Under the pieces are notes generated by a model that saw nothing but the letters and a program-made list of their open reading frames with translations, ran no database searches and was not told where the DNA came from. This document shows, in pieces, positions 36,801-45,939 of a DNA stretch of 64,000 nucleotides. The DNA is taken from positions 2,111,485-2,175,484 of the forward strand of contig RDEW01000001.1 of NCBI GenBank assembly GCA_011109175.1. The letters are read 5' to 3'. Origin of the DNA: Dicyema japonicum. Taxonomy: Eukaryota; Dicyemida; Rhombozoa; Dicyemidae. The position numbers and the translations under genes are program-made. Position 1 is the first letter of the stretch. The number at the start of each line of letters is the position of its first letter.

Positions 36801-37060
36801 AAGCAGAGGAAGTAAAAAATGCTAAATATTCGGATATCAGCGACAGGTACATTTTCGCACCTGTCGCGATTGAAACTTCGGGGAACTTTGGCCCTAAAAC
36901 GCTGAAGTTCCTGAACCATTTGGGAAAACTACTAACTGACAAAACTGGTGATCTTCGTGAGACGAGATGGCTCAAGGAGAGGCTCTCGTTGGCTGTTGTC
37001 CGTGGGAATAGCTTGTGCATCTCCCAACAGCTGAATTAAAATTAAAATTAACTATTCTTT
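33867..37060 (+). mobile_element. Retroelement R, nearly full length, three frame breaks
   Basis: A non-LTR-type element without APE endonuclease. Order along the plus strand: PHD-type finger (CEKC...CAAC...HRSC...CQPC, 33990-34120); basic linker; RT start GGGIDGLRPGHLRDL (34770-34815); VALRKPDGGVRPIAIGNVFR (34940-35000); KVDLKNAFNSIRRD (35166-35205); GVQQGDPLGPLLFALGIHG; YLDD near 35413; LGSPIFED; thumb; a CTKSKCKCGC...H..SC zinc site (36495-36570); and an endonuclease with RRPDGMTSF and WDVTC (36675-36750), a PD-(D/E)xK-type pattern as in R2/NeSL-like elements. Frames break near 35100-35160, 35850-35905 and 36420-36440. Stop at 37037-37039. It sits inside the hAT element. Confidence 0.85.
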
Positions 37061-37204
37061 TTCTTTTTTCCTTATAATAAAATTATTAAAAAAAATAAAA
37101 AATAAAAAATAATCATTTTTTATTATATATTAAATGACATTTACATTGGTTAACCATTATTTACTCTTACAAAAAGACCTGGTCAAGATCAAAAAAATCT
37201 AATA

Positions 37205-37345
37205 AATGCCGACGACCTGGACAGCATGAGAGCCTTGGCTATGAACAGGGGAGCATGGAAAAGGATGACATCTAACCTTGTTTCTTTTGCTGCACATGCG
37301 GGGCTATAATTAATATGGCTCTCGTGAAGTGCTTAAATAATAATA
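37205..37345 (+). pseudogene. LINE 3'-terminal fragment
   Basis: Plus strand DDLDSMRALAMNRGAWKRMT then a stop and TAAATAATAATAA, the C-terminus and tail typical of RTE-like LINEs. Lies between R and the hAT transposase remnant. Confidence 0.5.
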
Positions 37346-38298
37346 ACCATTATTTATTAATTTTTTAATAACGTGCGCATTAACGTGCTTATGGGTAAAT
37401 CAGTTCGTCGTTTTTATAAAGATACTTATTTGTCATTTGGATTTATATGCAAAGATATAAATAAACTACCTCAATGTCTAATTTGCATGGAAGTCTTGGC
37501 AAATGATGCTATGGTTGTTAGCAAACTAAAGAGACATTATACTTCTAAGCATCCGGACTATTCCGAAAAATCTGTGGATTATTTTATCCATTTGAAAAAA
37601 ACAACACTAGTATTATGAGTTTTTACTATGAATCATAGATCTAGTCAAATGATGTTCAGTGAAACTTTTGTAAACACAAAGGAATCATTGAAATGTTCAT
37701 ACCTGATCTCAGAATTGATAGCAAAACAACTAAAACCTATTATTTTCCAGACTTAGAAATTGAAAAATTCGATTGGGTTATTATTTTTTAGATACGAAAT
37801 CCTTTTCTTGTGTCAGAATTAAAACATTTATCTGTTAAAGAAAATGAAGAACTTATTGCACTGTTTAATGATCGATCCTTAAAATTAATGATGACTGAGT
37901 TAGACATTGGAGAATTCTGGATATATATTCGAAACATATATCTCAGTTTATCAAAACAAGCACTGACCATAATTTTACAGTTTTTAACGACCTATTTATG
38001 CGAAACAGGTTTTTCTACGCTGCATAATATGAAATATAACAAACGTGAAAGTTTGAGAAATATTGATGCTGAAATGCAGGTGGCTGTGTCAACTATTCGA
38101 CCTGATATTGATGATATATGCAAAAACAATAATAATTAAGATTTCATTTTTTATTAATAAAAATTTGGGCATTAAATTACCAATTTTTGTACTTAGCTTT
38201 ACACATCATAAAAAATTCAATTTTTTTATTTTTTAATGTGTGACGTGGATTTTTTTTACGATTAGTGGGCCGCGAGAATTATTTTTTGAAAAGCTCTG

Positions 38299-38787
38299 GT
38301 CTAGTAGAATAAGTTCATTCGACTTGTAATACGTTTCTTCCCCTTGAGGAGACTCCCTTGCAGTGCAATAGGTTCCTTCGTCTTTTAATATGGTCCTTGT
38401 AATGTGGATCTTCGCCTTGAAACTCCTTCGACTTGAGAACATGAAAGTAGCAACAGTGGCACCACCTCCACATCCCCCTTTTCACTACATAACCCTTGAT
38501 TTTCTGTTGAGTTGTTCGCAATATATATCACTATCGTTGTTCGCAATTCAAGGTTAAAGACGATTAATAGGATTAGATCAAAGATTGATGTCAGAAGGCC
38601 GGTTTATGATAAAAGAAAATTCAAGTTGGGACCACAAAATACAGCCGGTATTCGGAATAGAGGAGGTCCGGTATATCGAAGATGAAATAGCAGTAATGGC
38701 CTATGAGGTGAATCGGAACCAGAAGTTTAGTCCGGTTTTAAGGGAATTCCGTTATACCAAGGAGTCGGTTTAAATAGGTTTGACTGC
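38299..38787. other. Minisatellite-like flank and unassigned sequence
   Basis: 38299-38450 continues the CTTCG-rich short repeats seen left of the hAT. At 38640-38770 CCGGTATTCGGAATAGAGG and CCGGTATATCGAAG resemble the Tigger terminus near 31540 (TCCGGTATAGAGGGG, CCGGTATATTGAAC), so a solo terminal fragment is likely. No gene. Confidence 0.45.
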
Positions 38788-39785
38788 ATTGCAATTGAAA
38801 ATGACAAAATATTTACCATGATGTTCTCAGACAATCAAAGTGAAACAAGAACTCCACAAGGCCGTGTTATGGGTAATCTTGTTAAATCAATGTTTAGTAT
38901 GCAAAGAATAATTTTTACATAACATTTTTCATGGGGATCGGACATGTGATAGTTCTAGTGGCCTCTTTAATTTCTTATGCTGTAAAATTCAGTAGATGGG
39001 TTAGTTTACGTTCAATATTATAGTTATCAAGGAAAAACAAGACAGAAGACTGCGAAGAAATAAATGTATTGGGTTTGTTCAATTTTAGTTTATTGAGAAG
39101 GATATTTAATTAGTTCATGGTGTCACAGTTTTTGGGTTATGGGTTTTGGCTAATTTTTGTTTAATCGTGTAGTATTAAGTAGCTAACCGATCCTAAAAGT
39201 GTTCTGATTTGCTATTAAACTAATATTTAGATTTGCTTCCATTTTCAAATCGGAATTTCATTCAATAAATGATGTTTGTGAATTTTTCTAAGAGACTCAA
39301 CACCTATTTTATCTGAAATTATTTATTTAGATGGTAGAAAACATGATTTCGTTGTTTTAACTGATACTCTATCTATGGCTCCGAAACAGAATGCAGACTT
39401 CTCGAAACAGTTAAGAGCATGAAAGCGTAATAAGTCAATTCTCTCCAAAAATTATTCCTGTTTAAACTACAATCTCTGTTTATTCGCAAGAGAAGTAACC
39501 TATAAGCAGTTGACATATTTGTCATCAATATTAAGACAATAATAACGAAAGTGAGTACTCATTGATGGAATAAATTAACTGAATTCAACTTTGTCTTTGA
39601 AAGTTCACTTATTATTCTATTAACATTCAATTATATTAGTTAGGTAGATAAGTAACCATCACTAACTTGTAGAAAAACAACGGCTATTAAGTAAGACGCA
39701 GTAGACGAACATTATACTCCACATCGTAGACAAGTTAGGTTTACCCGTATGTCCCTCGGGAGAGAGGATTCCGATCGATCTATTG
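38788..39785 (+). pseudogene. Broken duplicate of the 44317-44630 gene and its downstream flank
   Basis: From about 38790 to 39258 it matches 44468-44935 almost base for base, starting in the middle of the coding exon, so the ATG and signal-peptide exon are missing. One-base differences at homopolymers (TTTACC/TTTAACC, CAAAG/CAAAAG, GGGG/GGG) break the frame. Homology resumes at about 39655-39775 with 44940-45070; about 390 bp between are absent from the other copy and include an R2-like scrap. Confidence 0.85.
39545..39640 (-). pseudogene. Retroelement H scrap
   Basis: GAATTCAACTTTGTCTTTGA and TATTCTATTAAC match the minus-strand H element near 16815-16860. Lies inside the segment unique to this duplicate. 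Confidence 0.45.
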
Positions 39786-39989
39786 ATGGAGGGGCGGCCG
39801 GCGTAATGTCAAAATGCAACTGAAAATGCTGATAACTTTGAGGACAAAAATAACTTGTGGATCACCAGATGATTTGCGCCAAATCACGTGCATGCCTATA
39901 TTATATAAATTGCTACTGTTAATTCCTAGCTTACTGATTATTTGGAAGCATTCGATTTCGTCTCTGACAATCAGATGGGACCGAAGGAG

Positions 39990-40900
39990 GAGGTATGTAT
40001 AAACCAGTGTATAATAATGAATATGGAATAATTTATTTGTATCTTGGATCGACCTTAGGTAACGAACATGATTTTCTGTGTCATGTATTGGAATGTTCGG
40101 GACTTCCAAATTGGATAAGAAATTTCGTGAAGAGTCTAACTACCAAATGGAGAGTTCTTCTAAACTTAAACATGAAGAGGATTGGGACAGTTGTATCGAA
40201 ACGTGGAATACTGCAGGGAGAATATGTCTCCCGAACTTTTAGGTTCAGTCATGGATCCTTAAGCAAAATTTTAAATAATAAATTTCCAAAATTGTATATA
40301 TCCCGGAGTAATTATCATTGATGCAGTATACAACCAATCACATTTTTATATTGATGATCTAAAAATATTTACTGAGAAGGCAGATACAATGGTGAAGATG
40401 ATAAATGAGATAGATGAGTATTTCAGTGTGGTTGGGCTTAAGAGGAGTTTTGAGAAGTCTTCCACTAATCTGAAATGTATGGAAGAGTTAAAATCTCTGG
40501 ATGGACATGAAGGCTATCATCGCGGAAAACGTGAAGAAGATTGTGAGATTGATACATACTAAGCTCAATACTACCTATTTAGAGCGAACGTCTGGGTTGT
40601 GTCCATTCTATTTGTCTCGACTGATTATCGCGTAAGGCTCTTCAGTCAAAGTCATACCTATTTTCTAACTTGGGACGGAGTCGCTTCTAAGGCTTATAAA
40701 TCTCACTTGGGAGCCATCGCAATAGATGCGCCTATCAGAACATACATCTAATCCGTGGTCCTTTAAAAAGACGTTGGAGAGCATGCTAGTAAAATATAAG
40801 TATGGGGTGCACAATATCGAAGAAGAGTTGGTTACAGCAACCAATCACCTTGTGGAGTTGGCAGTTCAGTCTTGAGTGAGGTGGAAATAGATGGGATTCA
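39990..40900 (+). pseudogene. Retroelement H copy, internally deleted
   Basis: Plus strand HDFLCHVLECSGLPNWIRNF, RVLLNLNMKRIGTVVSKRGI-LQG (40040-40250), then in another frame FYIDDLKIFTEKADTM and VGLKRSFEKSSTN (40345-40470), and finally VKYKYGVHNIEEELVTATNH near 40790-40860, equivalent to the C-terminus of the 15554-16495 frame. The zinc site and most of the endonuclease are deleted. Confidence 0.7.
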
Positions 40901-41025
40901 GGTCACCTATTCAATTTCTAAGAGGAGAAAGGTTTAGAAGCGAGTAGTAATGTTCGATTCAACTGTGTTTTCCGTAAAAATAAAACTCTTTTTTGTCGAA
41001 ACGATTATTGATTTGAAACCAAATA

Positions 41026-42024
41026 CAGTCGATTTTCGCAAATTGGCCAATCTTTAAATTGGCCACAGTTTTTAATTTAATTTTTAATACAAATTGGAAA
41101 AAATTAAAAATTTTATTAACACATCGAATTTTACTTTAGGCTCGCTTACTTTTAATGAAAAAACTCAAATTAGTTTGTTGGTTAATGCACGTCCACGTTG
41201 CCAGTAAACAGTGTTTATGGTTTCGCTTGTGTCATGTTTTCGACTATTCTTACCGTTAGCCTTCTCCATCCCTTTCGTCGTCTTGCTCGCCTCCTGAGAT
41301 TGTTTGCACCCATCAAACGGCCCTCGATCACAGTATAATCCTCCGCTTGTGCCCTGGGAAGACAACCTCTTGGACGTCCTCTGAGTGTAGAAAATTCATT
41401 ATGGCCGAAAAATTCTTCCATGGCGGTATTGCAGGGTGTTTCTTCACCCATCCATAGAATATGTATAAAAAGGCGCCAAGGGGCTTCAAGTACGTTCAGA
41501 TTTATTGGTCCACAATCAGTCAGTCTGTATAATTTATTGCGGGCAGTGTAACGCAAAATCCTGGTCATTATTTGTGCTAAGAACCTCGCCAGACTACCGG
41601 GAGTGTATTTGAGTAATTCCCCTAGGAGTCCATCACATCCTGCAGCTCTGTTGTTGTCCATATAGTGGAATTCTTCTAGGACTTCCGAATGTGTTATTTC
41701 GTTGACAAGTTCCGCGGATTCCCAATAAATGTGGATGTATAGGTATCATCTGTTTTCTGAATGATGCCTTAATATCTACCAAGGCCCCATTTTTTTATTT
41801 AATAAAAATGAAAATTTTTTAGAAGATTCAAAAATAGTGAGAATCGAAAAAAGTAGATTAACTGACAGTTAAAATTAAATTTGATTAAAAAATTTAAATA
41901 CGTTCTTTTTGTTCAGTTGAAGCATTTAAAAACTTTTTGTTCATTGTTACTCAAAATAATTGATTTTATTTTTTTTCAAATTGTCCACAAAATTCTAAGA
42001 AACCAAACTCGCGAGGGTCGACTG
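41026..42024. mobile_element. Tigger-type non-autonomous element with TA target site, LINE-B inside
   Basis: Left end CAGTCGATTTTCGCAAATTGG, right end (reverse) CAGTCGACCCTCGCGAGTTTGG, each flanked by TA (41024-41025, 42025-42026). The termini resemble those of 20392-22277 only in the first 8 bases. About 550 bp of LINE-B sequence is inside. Confidence 0.75.
41165..41700 (-). pseudogene. LINE-B deletion derivative
   Basis: The 148-codon frame 41661-41215 starts with RT sequence NNRAAGCDGLLGELLKYTPG and continues without a stop into the C-terminal block RLFIHILWMGEETPCNTAME and RGRPRGCL. The whole catalytic RT centre is missing between them, yet the frame stays open. Confidence 0.7.
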
Positions 42025-42211
42025 TAGTGGCAGATTATTGACGGATGACATTCACCATGTGATGGGTAGCTCGTGCTGGAAATATTAAATCGTATAGAAA
42101 TTGTTATTAAAATCGAAGAATTGTTGACACGTTTTCCCAAATGATTATAATTCCAATTGATTAAATTCTACAACTGTGTCTATAAATATCAGGTTTCGTA
42201 AATTTATTAAA

Positions 42212-43522
42212 ATGTCTCCTCTGAAAAGTAAAGTGAGAGTATCTATGTTCGGGGATATTGCGGGGGTTGCCGAACTATTGAACAGTTCTATTAATTTTAA
42301 AATTTCAATTGGCAAACCTTATGTCAGAAGAGTACAAGTAGTTCCTCACAAATTTAATGGTCTTGGAATTGTTGTGAGAGGTGGGGCTAATTCTGATTTC
42401 CCGTTAATTGTGACTCAAATATTTAATGGGAGTGTGTTTTCTGAACAACTAAAAGTGGGAGATGCCATACTTACTGTTAATGGGATCAACATTGAGGAAA
42501 GCAGTCACAAAGATGCTGTATTTTGTATCAAATCGTGTAAAGACTATTTATGTCTTGAAGTGATGAATTTTGTTTATTTGAATTGTGATAAACGAGACAA
42601 GGTTATTAACAAACTATTTTGGGATTCAAATTTGACTGAATTAGAAAATTATGTCTTTATTAGAATATGCATATGTGACTGCAATGTTGAAAAAAATGAA
42701 AATTATTCTTTGACCTTAAAAACCCGTGATTACTCGAGAAGTTTGCAAATATCGTTTCCATCTAAGAAAATTTGTAAAACATGGAAACATGGAATCAGAT
42801 TTGAGGCAATGAAAGGAAATATTCATTCACGAATATCCTCATTTGAGTCCTCACAAGAGTTGATGGAAGGATCCTCGTTTTATGCCTTGACCTGGCTTTA
42901 CATGAAAGTAGTCTACTTTCGAAAAATACTGTGGAAGCCTTCTTTCATTGTAATCACTAAAAAGAATATATATATTAACAGAATACCAAAAAAGGGAGAA
43001 CCGTGGGAGAAGGCGACAGAATGGAATGGACTCTTATTTTGTAGGTTTATATTTTATTAAAATTAAGTTTGCATGGTCGTCAAATTTACCCAGCGAGAAT
43101 TACATTAAAACGACAATTTGATTTTGGGATCAAAAACACAGAATTTCTTTTGGTTGATCCTAAAGATAAGAATAAATTGGTTAATTCTTTCGAAATGGCA
43201 GTGACTGAAGCGATAGTATTGCATTCCTTATACAAGTGTGGTACTTTTTGTTAAAAGGATGTATTAGACACGTGGGTGAATGATAGGAGAGGTTGCTTAC
43301 TTTTCAGTAGAAGCAACGGAATAACCTTCAAAGTAAATAATTTGGTTTTGTGGAATTACAAATTCTCTGATATAAAAAAGTTTTCTCTAAAAAACAACAA
43401 ATTTCGTTTAAAATTTGAAAAGGGAATAAAAAATGTTATATTATAATTTATTTTAGATTGAAATGACAGATTCTTTTGCAATTCCACAATCAAGGCATTT
43501 TTTATTTATGCAAAAAATATGA
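42212..43522 (+). CDS. SNTG: Gamma-syntrophin-like scaffold (PDZ, PH, SU)
   Basis: Syntrophins are membrane-associated adaptors of the dystrophin complex. Four exons give 412 residues. PDZ at about 38-117 with the carboxylate loop GLGI, KVGDAILTVNGINIEESSHK. A second PH-like region follows (WKPSFIVITKKNIYINRIPK) and a C-terminal SU-like unit with VLWNYKFSDIKKF, very like gamma-syntrophin VLWRYKFSQLK. Introns: 43045-43067 (23 nt), 43241-43267 (27), 43435-43456 (22); exon lengths sum to a multiple of three. Start: the ATG at 42212; the frame is open upstream to about 42176 without another ATG. Shorter than vertebrate gamma-syntrophins (about 520-540), with the first half of the split PH domain reduced or on an unseen exon. 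No frameshift needed. Confidence 0.85.
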
Positions 43523-44316
43523 GGTGGAACCAAACACAGTGGCTTTAATAGATTTTACATAAATCATCTTCCCTTATAAATTATTATTAACCTCTTCAGT
43601 CATTTACTTATACTGAATCGGTCGATTAATATCAAGTAGATGGAATTAATTGCACTAAATGCAAAATCTACAATTGTGTTTTTTGTGCGTTCGACTTGCC
43701 GTTGACACGTCTGGTTCCCTTGAGCCTGCTTTAATTCTTGAGTCGTCTAGGGAATCGGATTTCAAACATGATCAGGAGACCCCCGTAAGCGCTGCTGGTT
43801 ATTGAGCGAATCTCACTCGCCATCCTGAGAGAGAATAGGCAAAAAGTATGAGCATTTGCTCACTTTTTTCGCAATAAATTGTTAATGTTTATTATGAGCC
43901 TCGTGGCACTATTTGGTGCTGCAAGATTAATTGGTTGAAGTATTCTGTTTGTTTCTCTGTTCCTCCTTTTTCTTCCTATTGAAGTGGCGTCATGTGATCA
44001 ACCTGTCTAGGTGGTGCCCAGTGTCTGGCTGGCACGATGAAGGATCATTTTCTCTCCCCCACTCCACTGGAGGGGTTTCCACAACTGCAACTATGGACGT
44101 CTTTTCCCTTTATGCTTATTCGGGATGGACTGTTTCTGTAGAAGTGGACACTTAATTAGTTGTTTACTTTAACTTCTCTTTCGGTGTATTCGGGGTTAAT
44201 AAATTTTAATTATAATTTAAAAATAATTAAAGATATTTTTTATGGCAAAAATATTTCAGTGTTAAATTAATGGTTAACTATAAAATAAATAAATTGTTAG
44301 TCATTTATAGGTCATA
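43523..44316. other. Intergenic, no gene seen
   Basis: Between the syntrophin-like gene and the small secreted protein gene. A mid-GC stretch (43670-44160) has a 74-codon plus-strand frame with no recognisable motif. Nothing else supported. Confidence 0.35.
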
Positions 44317-44630
44317 ATGGTTTGGATTTGATATATTTATTTAGATTTTCCTACTTTTTTCATCTCTCATTCTTTCAAATAATCCAATCGACTTGGAAAT
44401 TTATTTTGGCAATAATGATGAACTCAACGGCTACAAGAAGGAATCTTTTCCTGTTGATGATCAAATTATTGCAATTGAAAATGACAAAATATTTAACCAT
44501 GATGTTCTCAGACAATCAAAAGTGAAACAAGAACTCCACAAGGCCGTGTTATGGGTAATTTTGTTAAATCAATGTTTAGTATGCAAAGAATAATTTTTAC
44601 ATAACATTTTTCATGGGATCGGACATGTGA
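44317..44630 (+). CDS. Small putative secreted protein, not recognised
   Basis: Exon 1 is just the ATG (44317-44319), followed by a 25-nt intron (44320-44344), exon 2 (44345-44554), a second 25-nt intron (44555-44579) and exon 3 (44580-44630). The 87-residue product begins MIFLLFSSLILSNN, a signal-peptide-like start, then PIDLEIYFGNNDELNG, DDQIIAIENDKI, VKQELHKAVLW and YAKNNFYITFFMG. The DDQIIAIENDKI plus helix plus beta-strand layout is faintly PDZ-like; I would not press that. If the second intron is retained the frame ends VILLNQCLVCKE. A partial duplicate lies at 38788. The ATG-only exon is unusual and rests on frame logic alone. Confidence 0.45.
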
Positions 44631-45075
44631 TAGTTCTAGTGGCCTCTTTAATTTCTTATGCTGCAAAATTCAGTAGATGGGTTAGTTTACGTTCAATATT
44701 ATAGTTATCAAGGAAAAACAAGACAGAAGACTGCGAAGAAATAAATGTATTGGGTTTGTTCAATTTTAGTTTATTGAGAAGGATATTTAATTAGTTCATG
44801 GTGTCACAGTTTTTGGGTTATGGGTTTTGGCTAATTTTTGTTTAATCGTGTAGTATTAAGTAGCTAACCGATCCTAAAAGTGTTCTGATTTGCTATTAAA
44901 CTAATATTTAGATTTGCTTCCATTTTCAAAACGGAATTTTCACTAACTTGTAGGAGACCAACGGCTATTAAGTAAGACGCAGTATACAAACATTATATTC
45001 CACATCGTAGACGAGTTAGGTTTACCCGTATGTCTCTCGGGAGAGAGGATTCCAATTGATCTATTGATGGCATAG
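44465..45075. repeat. Segmental duplication, second copy
   Basis: Matches 38788-39258 plus 39655-39780 with high identity (see that entry). It covers the 3' half of the small gene and about 440 bp downstream. Confidence 0.85.
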
Positions 45076-45939
45076 TATTTTATTATCATCGACTCTTGAG
45101 ATGATTCTGTAGTAACATAATCGTGTATATGTTTCAAACGACCCCGGTCATTGGTGCTGGAAGGGTTGGGTGATAGAATTCGAGATTGGTCACTGGTTGT
45201 CATAGTAATTTTTCTTTTTTTCAAGGATTTGCATAGTGGATGGTCTGTAGGCTTGGAGAGGAATTCAGAGCTCTTATTTCCAAATGGTCTCCAATAGAAG
45301 GATTCGGTCAATCGATTCAATGATAGTCCATTTCAGAGGATTGTAATTGTTTAAACATCAGCGATATATATACCTAAAAACCCAAGAATCGTAACTGCTG
45401 GGACGATCGCGTCGATACTATTGAGGCAATCGAACATAAATTATGATGGCCTAGTTTGAGCATCCACAAGTGAGAGCGGTGCGCGGTTGATTACTCTTCC
45501 CTGTGTGGAGTTAAAGGATTTAACTCTCTCCTGACAGAGTTCTGGAAGGAACGATAGGCAAAGAGCGATAAACAAATTATTATGTAAACTGATCGATATT
45601 ATATACAATCAGACTTATATCACGAACAAAAGATTTGACACTTGTCCCGTGGAGAAGTGGGAAATACCTCACCTGAGACGCCACTTGAGTAGATGGTTTT
45701 TCCTTTTCAACCATACGATGACAGCCACTTTCCAAGGATCGTCCTCACGAATTCCTTACATGTCTAGGTAGGATCCAACTCCGTATCTCTTAATACCACC
45801 GAATTGTTGGAAAGTCTGTAAAGGAAGTGTGATATAATACTAGCACAAATACACCAAATATATTTATTAATATGCAGAAAGACACAAACAAATAATTACT
45901 GTCGCTCATAATCACAAGACTCTTCAGTCTACTATAACA
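45076..45939. other. Possible exon-bearing spacer, unresolved
   Basis: A minus-strand frame (45320-44943) includes KSLKKRKITMTTSDQSRILS and a Ser/Thr-rich stretch, and could be an exon of an unknown gene; its last third lies in the duplicated segment. Another minus-strand stretch near 45790-45730 reads FQQFGGIKRYGVGSYLDM after a TTTACAG acceptor. I cannot build a gene from these. Confidence 0.3.

Larger units (their letters stand above)
33735..38298 (+). mobile_element. hAT element with intact termini and 8-bp target duplication
   Basis: Starts CAGAGGTTGTCAAACGG and ends ...TTTTGAAAAGCTCTG, inverted termini of the form CAGAG-TT-TCAAA. Both sides carry GTCTAGTA (33727-33734 and 38299-38306), a perfect 8-bp duplication as hAT elements make. 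Transposase remains at 37390-38139: a BED-type finger (LPQCLICMEVLANDAMVVSK, H...H) and the ZBED5-like C-terminus (LTTYLCETGFSTLHNMKYNK, STIRPDIDDIC), with the catalytic middle deleted. Retroelement R and a LINE tail lie inside. 4564 bp. Confidence 0.85.

Noticed and set aside
43236-43257. A 22-nt intron in the syntrophin gene
   Set aside because: It has GT...AG and the favourite length, but splicing it leads to ATG TAT TAG, an immediate stop. The 27-nt choice (43241-43267) keeps the SU-domain frame.
44345-44630. Firm PDZ-domain call for the small secreted protein
   Set aside because: The strand-helix-strand pattern is suggestive but the carboxylate-binding loop is absent and the protein starts with a signal-like peptide.
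45700-45800. Serine-protease or tetraspanin exons upstream of the zinc-finger 3' end
   Set aside because: Short peptides such as GGIKRYGVGSYLDM and DDPWKVAVIVW hinted at a protease, but no catalytic motif or consistent mini-intron chain could be found.
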